Shown one piece after another: positions 1-6,567 of a stretch of 64,000 bases of DNA; position 1 is the stretch's first letter, and each line of letters starts with the position of its first letter. The notes below the pieces were generated by a model. The model was not told the origin of the DNA, did not search any database, and saw nothing but the letters and a program-made list of their open reading frames with translations. Made by a program: the position numbers and the translations under genes. The stretch covers positions 60,025 through 124,024 of the forward strand of contig MHBK01000057.1 of NCBI GenBank assembly GCA_001804865.1, given 5' to 3'. The stretch comes from Lentisphaerae bacterium GWF2_57_35. GTDB taxonomy: Bacteria; Verrucomicrobiota; Kiritimatiellia; CAIQIC01; GWF2-57-35.

Positions 1-3
1 TCG

Positions 4-237
4 TCATCGGTATTTAGCCTTGATATCAACAAAGACCTCATCGGAAGATCGCCCCGTTGCCTTGTCTTCCCGAACCATTTGGACACGCCGTTGAACTTCG
101 GCTTCCTGTTCGGCGCTGAGCTCCAAACTGGAGGGGTCTTCCAAACTCAAAATGAGGTCGTGAGCAAGGCTGGCACGCTCACGAACCGATAAACCCAATA
201 ATAAGAGTAGCGGCGCATAAGGCGTATAACAGTTCAT
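4..237 (-). CDS. Putative addiction-module antitoxin (TIGR02574-like)
   Basis: The 77-residue product resembles the small acidic 'addiction module component' family. It has the typical core: a helix with LSVRERASLAHDLILSL, then an acidic linker, then EQEAEVQRRV and a C-terminal helix. Members are usually 65-80 residues and lie directly upstream of a RelE/ParE toxin gene. Here the stop codon (TGA, 4-6) overlaps an ATG at 5-7 on the same strand as ATGA, which is how these pairs are normally arranged, so the toxin gene would run off the left edge. The first 14 residues look unlike the family and no good ribosome binding site is visible, so the true start is uncertain. Function is inferred from family resemblance only. 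Confidence 0.6.
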   Translation of the reverse strand: MNCYTPYAPLLLLLGLSVRERASLAHDLILSLEDPSSLELSAEQEAEVQRRVQMVREDKATGRSSDEVFVDIKAKYR

Positions 238-261
238 CCCGTTTTAGCGTATGATGGGCAC

Positions 262-3200
262 ATGAAGCTTATGAAATTCCGACTAACCATCGCGGTTGTA
301 CTCGTGGGATGTATGTTCATTTCATCGCTCGAGGCCTTGGAGGCGCCGCTCACGGTCAAGGAAAACGCCGGGGTGGGATCTGGCGGATATCCGGTCTCGG
401 CCGTAGTCCCCCTGCCCCGCGGACAATTTTTCGACACGACAAACTTCACGATCTCCGGCCCGACGGGTCAGGCGGTTGCGAGCCAGTGCGAGGCGCTGGA
501 GCGGTGGCGGGCGGATGACAGCCTGCGTCATGTGCGGGTACATTTCCAACCGTCGGTCCAGGCCGGTTCCAATGCCGTCTACACGTTGCGCGACGGGACT
601 CCGGTACTGCCGGCGCAAGCCGTAAGCGTCGTCGACACGCCCAGCAACATCGTGCTGGCGACCGGCCCTCTGCGTTGCACGATCTCCCGGGGAAGCGGCC
701 GCCTGCTGGAGGCGGTCTGGCTGGATCAGAACGGCGACCAGCAGTTCACGGAGGAAGAACAGATTCTCGCGCCGCATGCCCAGAACGGCGGCGTCTTCGT
801 GCCGCGCAACGGCGCGGGCGCGACGCAGTACGATCACGATCGCACGAATGTGACCCTCGACATCGAGGAAACGGGGCCTTTGCGGGCGGTGATTCGCATC
901 GAATCGCCGGCTTATTTTACGGACACCAACAACCACCCGCACGGCTTTGCCGCGCGGGTTTACGCCTATGCCGGGCAGCCGTTCCTGCAAGTGGATTACC
1001 AACTCCAAAACTCCGCGAAAAACGTCGTGCGGTCCTGGCCGCTCTATTTCGAAGATATGCGCCTCGATTATCGGGTGAACCTCACGTCGCCTACCACGGT
1101 GCGCTTCGGGACAGGAAAAACCACCGCGTTTTCCGTCATCAACACCAACGGCGTTTATCAAGCCCAGGAAATGCACAACGCGATGCGGATTTATCGATTG
1201 AGCAACGGGCAAACGCTCTACTCGACCAACTACCCGGATGGCGCGGGCCCGGAGGGTTTCATCGACATCCGCGACGGCCAACGCGGCGTAACGGCGGTCG
1301 TGCGGCATTTCTGGGAAATGTGGCCGAACGGGCTTCAAGCGAATACACAAAATATGCTGTCGCTGCAATTGTTCCCAAGCTGGAGCCAGCAGTTCTATCA
1401 GCATCCCGATACGGCCCCGCCCGCGTTCGGCGGCACCGGACTCTACTGGCTGGAAGACATGCAGCATGTCGTCAAGGAAACCCTGCTCTATTTTCATGGG
1501 CCGTCCGTGGCCGACAGCAATCTGACCGCCCTGGCGCGCACCTTCCAATTCCCGCCGGTGGTCGTTGTTTCGCGCGACTGGCAACGGCAAACCCAGGCGA
1601 CGCTTGATCTGGGCGGCGTCCTGCCTCCGGATGAAGAACTGCCGATTCCCTCCGACGATCCACAGCCGACCTATGACTTCCTGTGTTTTACCGGGGCAAC
1701 GTACGCCTTCAACTGGTCGATCTTTCGCGATCCGGAGCCGGGCTATCGGGCGGCCTCCTGCACGCCCGGAGGCTGGCCGTACAGCGGCGCGAAGGTAATC
1801 GCCACCGAAGCGCCGGCCGACTATTTTGCCGATCAGAATCAGGCCTTGGCGGAACTCAATACGCGGCCCGAGTGGATGACCCAATACCGCCACGAGGACG
1901 ATTGGCCTCTCCTGCAACTGACGGAAAACCCCTATTGCGGAGGGCGGTGGCGCATCTTCGAAGGGCATGGCATTTCCGCATTGGCTGCACCGCCTTTAGC
2001 CAACACCAGCGAGGAGACGCCGGTTTATTATGCGCGCGACGACGAGCACGGCTGGTTCTATCACGTGGCCGAGGCGTATTTCTGCTCGGGCAATCCGTGG
2101 ATCCGCGACTGGTATCGTTTTGTCGCCCAATTCCGGCTCGTGCGCCTGGAGCAACTCGATCCGTGGCCCGACTACACCAGCCGCGCCATCGGGCACAGCC
2201 TGAACCACGCGATGCAAGCCTACCGCGTAACGGGCGACACCAACCTCCTCGTGAAGTTCCGCGCCTACCTCCGCGACTACCTGCGCCCCGATCAGGATCG
2301 CCTCTATGGCGATCAGTTGCCTGAGCGCGAAAGCGAGGGCGGCGGTTTCCAGACGGGCTATCTCATGCGCAGCGTCATCGACTATCTGGAGGAGGTCAAA
2401 GACTGGGACCGGCAAGCCTACGCGGAAGGATTTAACTATCTCTCCGGCCTTGCGGAATGGAATCTTCGCTTTGGAAATTTTCCTTTCTACTTCAATGCGC
2501 GAGATGGCGGCGCGGGCAGTTCGAGCGGAACGGGACTGACGCTGGTCGATCCGCAAGCCTGGTACTATTGGCATACCGGCAAAAAAGTTTATTGGACTCA
2601 GCTTGAAGACTATTTCGATGGCGGCATCAACGGCGGCGAAACGCCCTACGGCGAGTTCAACGAATGGCACGGCCAATTCGAAAGCCGCTATTACCTGTAT
2701 GTGAAAAACACTATCCGGACAGACACCAATCCCCCACCCACGACCGCCGGAGTACAAGCAGTGCCCGGCGGCGGGCGCGTGCTGGTGAAATGGCTCGCGC
2801 CGGCGGATGCCGTCCGTTATCACATCGTCTGGGCCGATCGGCCCATTACGGCTCAAACCACCACCAACGCCGGCTCCATGAACTGGTGGGCGGCCCAGGC
2901 CATCGGCCCGGAGCTGACGCCCCGCTCCGGACACGTACAACGGGTCGCCTTCGATCCCGGCCTCGTCAATCCAGTCTATGCCGCTGTGTTCAGCTTCGAT
3001 GCCGCGGACAACTTGAGCGAGATGTCCGTCGTCGCGACCACCGACGGCGTCGCGCCCGACACGCAACCGCCGCTATTCCAGGCCGCGAGCCCGATCGCGT
3101 TATGGACCGGCTCCACGAATCTTTCCGAAGGCCTATCCGTCTTCTACTCGCTGAGCGCAACCGACGCCATCGATCCGGAAATTACCTTCGCCTATTCCCC

Positions 3201-3525
3201 GCCGTCAGGCAGCGTCTTCGCGCCCGGCACGAACACGGCGCAATGCGTCGCAACGGATTTTGCCGGAAACTCGGCGACCACCACCTTCTTGGTGATCATC
3301 CTGCCGGGATCGCCCCGGATGACCGGCACGGCCCTGCAAGGGACCTTCATGAACGTCTATCTGCCCGCGTCCTGCACGGACTATCTGCTGGAATCGACCA
3401 CCAACCTCGAACTGCACCCAACCTGGCAAAACGAGCCCGCCGCCTTACGAACCAACGGCCAACTGCATTACGAACTGCCGCTTCAGCGCGATCGCTCGTT
3501 CTTCCGGCTGCGCAATGGGCCGTAA
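262..3525 (+). CDS. Secreted exo-rhamnogalacturonan-lyase-like / RIFT-barrel protein with HYR-like C-terminus
   Basis: This 1087-residue exported protein starts with a signal sequence. Either signal peptidase I cuts near residue 24 (SLEA), or the LVGC box at residues 14-17 makes it a lipoprotein. The N-terminal third has the 'RIFT barrel' look of the exo-rhamnogalacturonan lyase (PcRGLX/YetA-like) family, followed by an all-helical middle rich in W, Y and D as in polysaccharide-degrading enzymes. A fibronectin-III-like stretch lies near residues 820-920 and a HYR-like repeat near 935-1015. The last 45 residues carry the LESTTNL...W...FFRLR pattern common at the ends of secreted proteins from Verrucomicrobia and relatives. 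Substrate is unknown; plant pectin is plausible. No operon partner is visible. Confidence 0.6.
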   Translation: MKLMKFRLTIAVVLVGCMFISSLEALEAPLTVKENAGVGSGGYPVSAVVPLPRGQFFDTTNFTISGPTGQAVASQCEALERWRADDSLRHVRVHFQPSVQAGSNAVYTLRDGTPVLPAQAVSVVDTPSNIVLATGPLRCTISRGSGRLLEAVWLDQNGDQQFTEEEQILAPHAQNGGVFVPRNGAGATQYDHDRTNVTLDIEETGPLRAVIRIESPAYFTDTNNHPHGFAARVYAYAGQPFLQVDYQLQNSAKNVVRSWPLYFEDMRLDYRVNLTSPTTVRFGTGKTTAFSVINTNGVYQAQEMHNAMRIYRLSNGQTLYSTNYPDGAGPEGFIDIRDGQRGVTAVVRHFWEMWPNGLQANTQNMLSLQLFPSWSQQFYQHPDTAPPAFGGTGLYWLEDMQHVVKETLLYFHGPSVADSNLTALARTFQFPPVVVVSRDWQRQTQATLDLGGVLPPDEELPIPSDDPQPTYDFLCFTGATYAFNWSIFRDPEPGYRAASCTPGGWPYSGAKVIATEAPADYFADQNQALAELNTRPEWMTQYRHEDDWPLLQLTENPYCGGRWRIFEGHGISALAAPPLANTSEETPVYYARDDEHGWFYHVAEAYFCSGNPWIRDWYRFVAQFRLVRLEQLDPWPDYTSRAIGHSLNHAMQAYRVTGDTNLLVKFRAYLRDYLRPDQDRLYGDQLPERESEGGGFQTGYLMRSVIDYLEEVKDWDRQAYAEGFNYLSGLAEWNLRFGNFPFYFNARDGGAGSSSGTGLTLVDPQAWYYWHTGKKVYWTQLEDYFDGGINGGETPYGEFNEWHGQFESRYYLYVKNTIRTDTNPPPTTAGVQAVPGGGRVLVKWLAPADAVRYHIVWADRPITAQTTTNAGSMNWWAAQAIGPELTPRSGHVQRVAFDPGLVNPVYAAVFSFDAADNLSEMSVVATTDGVAPDTQPPLFQAASPIALWTGSTNLSEGLSVFYSLSATDAIDPEITFAYSPPSGSVFAPGTNTAQCVATDFAGNSATTTFLVIILPGSPRMTGTALQGTFMNVYLPASCTDYLLESTTNLELHPTWQNEPAALRTNGQLHYELPLQRDRSFFRLRNGP

Positions 3526-3558
3526 GCGACTGCATCATAAAAGGCGGCCCGGCTTCTC

Positions 3559-3620
3559 CCTGCCCGCAACGCTTCGCGTAGCGACCCGCCTGCAACGCTA
3601 TGCGTAGCATTGCGGGCAGG
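3559..3620. repeat. 35-nt palindromic repeat, head-to-head pair
   Basis: Positions 3586-3620 hold a 35-nt imperfect palindrome running from CCGCCTGCAACGC to GCATTGCGGGCAGG, preceded at 3559-3589 by a diverged copy in the opposite sense. The same unit occurs at 12695-12729 and inverted at 12775-12809. It fills the 168-bp gap between two convergent genes (262-3525 and nrpR) and may act as a bidirectional terminator. The transcriptional role is inferred. Confidence 0.7.
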
Positions 3621-3693
3621 TGCGCAGGCGGGCGAAGACGAGGGCGTTCGTGGAGCCCAAATCACCACCGCCTTACGGCGGCGGCTACGGGCT

Positions 3694-4698
3694 CTAGCCC
3701 GGATACCGGTCGCGCAGTTCCTGGAAGGAGCGGAAGGCTTTGAAGTCATCTAAGCCGGCAAGGGATTGAATGGTGATGCGGGCGCCGGTTTCGTGGATGG
3801 CGGCCACGGGATTCATGCCGCCGGTCACGACCATGCCGGCCCGGCCCGCGGCCACGGGGATGTCGAACAAGGATTGGCCCGGGCGGCCGATGGCCAGGAT
3901 GCCGCCCAAGCCGTATTTCTCCATGTCCTTGCGAATGCGATGCACGTCGTCGATGGCCGCGGCGGGAATCTCCCGGAAGCTGGCGCCGATGAGGCCCGAA
4001 CCGCTCCGGGCGCACTCGCGCACGCGGGTCATGTTCGCCTTGATGAAAAATTCCAGCGGATCGATCGAGGTGCCTTGATATTCGATCAGTTCCACAAACC
4101 GGATCGGTTTGCCGTCGCGGATTTCCATCAGCCCGCCGAAGCGCGAGACGACGGGAATGCCTTCGTCGAGCAGGATGCCGTTGACCGTCACGCTGCACAC
4201 CGTGCCGAACGCCACGGAATCGCGGGGAACCACGCAACCACCGAGCGTCTGGCCTTCGCGCGCCACGGCAATCCGGCTGCCCATGCCCAACCGGCGGCTG
4301 AACACCGGCTTCATGTCCTCCAGCGCCCGCAACAAGTAGCTCTTGTGAATCGTCGAGACATTGGCGATCAGCGTCCCCTGCCCCGTACCCAGCGAAAACG
4401 ACATCCGATAGCCGAGCGAATCGATCTTGGAGGAAATGAAGCCGACTTTCTCAAGCACGTTGGCATGGGCCAATTCGGCGCGACCGCGATCGGTGATTTC
4501 GCGGCCGCGGCGGCGGCTGACGAAGCGCGTCAAACCCTCGCGATCCATTTGCAGCAGGTAGTAGCGAATCGTTCGCGGTTGAAGGTCGGCGCCGGAAGAT
4601 AGCAGCCGATCGGTAATCCGCGAAGCGCCCGCCGGACCATCCAGGCTCAACAGCGTCTTCAAGATGTCCAGCTTCACGCTCTGGTTTTGTTGCGTCAT
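3694..4698 (-). CDS. nrpR: NrpR-type (DUF128) transcriptional repressor
   Basis: The 334-residue protein has an N-terminal winged helix (about residues 5-75) followed by one NrpR regulatory domain (about 85-325). NrpR is best known as the 2-oxoglutarate-responsive repressor of nitrogen genes in methanogenic archaea; bacterial homologues are fewer. The start at 4698 is preferred because GGAAGG and AGGGTGG precede it; an upstream ATG at 4785 would add 29 residues that do not look like protein and would read through the operator region. It is divergent from gdhA across about 260 bp that holds TACGGCA inverted repeats, so it probably represses gdhA and itself. The family call is firm; target and effector are inferred. 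Confidence 0.85.
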   Translation of the reverse strand: MTQQNQSVKLDILKTLLSLDGPAGASRITDRLLSSGADLQPRTIRYYLLQMDREGLTRFVSRRRGREITDRGRAELAHANVLEKVGFISSKIDSLGYRMSFSLGTGQGTLIANVSTIHKSYLLRALEDMKPVFSRRLGMGSRIAVAREGQTLGGCVVPRDSVAFGTVCSVTVNGILLDEGIPVVSRFGGLMEIRDGKPIRFVELIEYQGTSIDPLEFFIKANMTRVRECARSGSGLIGASFREIPAAAIDDVHRIRKDMEKYGLGGILAIGRPGQSLFDIPVAAGRAGMVVTGGMNPVAAIHETGARITIQSLAGLDDFKAFRSFQELRDRYPG

Positions 4699-4724
4699 TA
4701 CCACCCTATTCCTTCCGCCGGCCT

Positions 4725-4765
4725 TGCCGTTTAAAACTGCCGTATGATCAAGGCAAATACGGCAG
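4725..4765. promoter_or_regulatory. Candidate NrpR operator 1
   Basis: CTGCCGTAT (4737-4745) and ATACGGCAG (4757-4765) form a perfect 9-bp inverted repeat with an 11-bp spacer. A related half-site, TTGCCGTTTA, lies just outside at 4724-4733. The site is 27-70 bp upstream of nrpR, where a bound repressor would block nrpR transcription. Binding by NrpR is inferred from position and from the shared half-site in the gdhA-proximal palindrome. Confidence 0.6.
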
Positions 4766-4810
4766 AACCAACCACAATCTCTCAAGAATCGATTGATCCT
4801 GCAATCTCTT

Positions 4811-4834
4811 TATTACGGCAATATTGCCGTATTA
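4811..4834. promoter_or_regulatory. Candidate NrpR operator 2 (18-bp palindrome)
   Basis: TACGGCAATATTGCCGTA at 4814-4831 is a perfect 18-bp palindrome, extending with one break to 4811-4834. It uses the same TACGGCA half-site as operator 1. It sits roughly midway between nrpR and gdhA, a suitable place to control both directions. The protein that binds it is inferred. Confidence 0.65.
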
Positions 4835-4898
4835 TTGATCCGATTGTTTTCATGTTTAAAGCTAATTTTATTTGATCATGCCGAATGGTTCCCTCAAA

Positions 4899-4920
4899 TT
4901 ACGGCTAGTTATTACCGTTA
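4899..4920. promoter_or_regulatory. Possible degenerate operator half-sites near gdhA
   Basis: TTACGGC (4899-4905) and ACCGTTA (4914-4920) give an imperfect version of the same half-sites about 40 bp before the gdhA start codon. It is weaker than the two sites upstream and could be chance. Confidence 0.3.
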
Positions 4921-4958
4921 CTTTTCACGCGACAGCCATCAAGAGAAAGGAAGAGCAA

Positions 4959-6296
4959 ATGAGCTACATTCATGACGTGATCGACATCGTCGAACGGCGC
5001 AACGCAGGAGAACCGGAGTTTCTGCAAGCGGTGCGCGAGGTCCTGGAATCTTTGGAGCCGGTCATTCAGCGTCATAAGAAGTATCAAGACGCCCGCATTC
5101 TGGAACGCCTCGTGGAACCGGAACGGCAAATCATGTTCCGCGTGCCCTGGATGGACGACAAGAACCAAGTCCAGGTCAACCGCGGCTTCCGTTTCGAATT
5201 CAACAGCGCGATCGGCCCCTACAAGGGCGGCCTGCGCTTCCATCCCAGCGTCAACCAAAGCATCCTGAAGTTCCTGGGCTTCGAGCAGGTCTTCAAGAAC
5301 TCCCTGACCACGCTGCCGATGGGCGGCGGCAAGGGCGGGTCGGACTTCGATCCGAAAGGCAAATCTGACGCGGAAGTCATGCGCTTCTGCCAGAGCTTCA
5401 TGACGGAACTGTATCGGCACATCGGCGCGGACACGGACGTGCCGGCCGGCGACATCGGAGTGGGCGGACGGGAAATCGGCTTCATGTTCGGCCAGTACAA
5501 GCGCCTGACGAACGAATTTACCGGCGTGCTGACGGGCAAGGGCTTGAAGTGGGGCGGCTCGCTGATTCGTCCGGAAGCCACCGGCTACGGCGCGGTGTAC
5601 TTTGCCGAGGAAATGCTCAAGACGCGCAACGAAACCTTCAAGGGCAAGGTCTGCACGGTTTCGGGCTCGGGCAATGTGGCCCAATACACGGTGGAAAAAC
5701 TGAATCAGTTGGGCGCCAAGGTCGTCAGCCTGTCTGACTCCGCGGGCACCATCTACGACAAGGACGGCATCACCGCCGAGAAACTCGCCTGGGTGCTGAA
5801 CCTGAAGAACGTCAAGCGAGGCCGGATCAAGGAATACACCGAGAAGTTCAAGAGCGAATATCTCGACGGACAACGTCCGTGGTCCATCCCCTGCCAATGC
5901 GCCTTCCCGAGCGCCACGCAGAACGAAATTTCGGGCGACGACGCCAAGGCGCTCGTCAAGAACGGCTGCTACGTGGTCAGCGAAGGCGCCAACATGCCGA
6001 GCACGCCGGCGGCCGTGGATCACTTCATCGAGAGCAAGATCCTCTACGGACCGGGCAAAGCGGCCAACGCCGGCGGCGTGGCCACCTCCGGGCTGGAGAT
6101 GAGCCAGAATTCGATGCGGCTCGCCTGGACCCGCGAAGAAGTGGACCGTCGCTTGAACGGCATCATGGTCGCCATTCACAATGCCTGCCATGACACCGCC
6201 AAGGAATACGGGCATCAGGGCAACTACGTCATCGGCGCCAACATCGCCGGTTTCGTCAAAGTCGCCGACGCCATGCTCGATCAGGGACTGGTCTAA
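4959..6296 (+). CDS. gdhA: Glutamate dehydrogenase (hexameric type)
   Basis: This enzyme interconverts 2-oxoglutarate plus ammonia and glutamate using NAD(P)H, in the cytoplasm. The 445-residue length matches hexameric bacterial GDH. With the start at 4959 (AAAGGAAGAG just upstream), the known active-site residues fall on the same numbers as in Clostridium symbiosum GDH: K89 in GPYKGG, K125 in GGGKGG and D165 in AGDIG. The Rossmann motif SGSGNVAQY lies near residue 237. An in-frame ATG at 4872 would add 29 non-homologous residues and is rejected. The gene diverges from nrpR and is followed by a strong terminator, so it is probably a single-gene unit under nitrogen control. Cofactor choice is not certain from sequence, but the family is mostly NADP-dependent. 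Confidence 0.96.
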   Translation: MSYIHDVIDIVERRNAGEPEFLQAVREVLESLEPVIQRHKKYQDARILERLVEPERQIMFRVPWMDDKNQVQVNRGFRFEFNSAIGPYKGGLRFHPSVNQSILKFLGFEQVFKNSLTTLPMGGGKGGSDFDPKGKSDAEVMRFCQSFMTELYRHIGADTDVPAGDIGVGGREIGFMFGQYKRLTNEFTGVLTGKGLKWGGSLIRPEATGYGAVYFAEEMLKTRNETFKGKVCTVSGSGNVAQYTVEKLNQLGAKVVSLSDSAGTIYDKDGITAEKLAWVLNLKNVKRGRIKEYTEKFKSEYLDGQRPWSIPCQCAFPSATQNEISGDDAKALVKNGCYVVSEGANMPSTPAAVDHFIESKILYGPGKAANAGGVATSGLEMSQNSMRLAWTREEVDRRLNGIMVAIHNACHDTAKEYGHQGNYVIGANIAGFVKVADAMLDQGLV

Positions 6297-6315
6297 TCCC
6301 TCGTCGCAGGACGGC

Positions 6316-6351
6316 AAAAAGGGCGGTCCCGCAGGGGGGCCGCCCTTTTTT
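6316..6351 (+). terminator. Rho-independent terminator of gdhA
   Basis: GGGCGGTCCC (6321-6330) pairs with GGGGCCGCCC (6336-6345), with one G-T wobble, around a 5-nt loop. A run of six T follows and five A precede, 20 bp after the gdhA stop codon. Confidence 0.93.
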
Positions 6352-6361
6352 GCGTAGCGCC

Positions 6362-6500
6362 GATTCTTAATCTTAATCGTAATCCTAATCTTAATCTTAA
6401 TCTTTCTTAATCCCAGATCAGTTCGAAGAAAGAGAGATTATGATTAAGATTACGATTAAGATTAGGATTAGGAAAAAGAATACCGTCGAAATAGGCTCTT
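6362..6500. repeat. Hexamer-array hairpin element, copy 1
   Basis: The left arm (6362-6410) is a string of TTAATC-type hexamers; the right arm (about 6427-6472) is its approximate reverse complement built from GATTAA units. Together they form a long A/T-rich hairpin. The right flank ends with GAAATAGGCTCTT (6488-6500), which also bounds the copy at 18013-18145. No matching left-end sequence is visible here, so this copy may be truncated. It lies between the gdhA terminator and the next gene and codes for nothing. Confidence 0.8.
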
Positions 6501-6567
6501 CATCAAAAGAAACACTTTCGCGCCTGTTGTTTTGAAGCTAAAATAGAGATGGCAACTCAACTACAAT

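Noticed and set aside
322..1968. Long open frame (548 codons) antisense to the secreted lyase-like gene
   Set aside because: It is a shadow of a GC-rich coding frame; the product is Arg-rich, has no family pattern and fully overlaps a clear gene.
4872..4958. Upstream ATG extension of gdhA
   Set aside because: The extra residues are unlike GDH and the ATG lacks a ribosome binding site; the 4959 start puts active-site residues at standard numbers.
6362..6500. Telomere-like or CRISPR array
   Set aside because: The hexamers vary and run in opposite directions to form a hairpin; there are no equal-length repeats with unique spacers.
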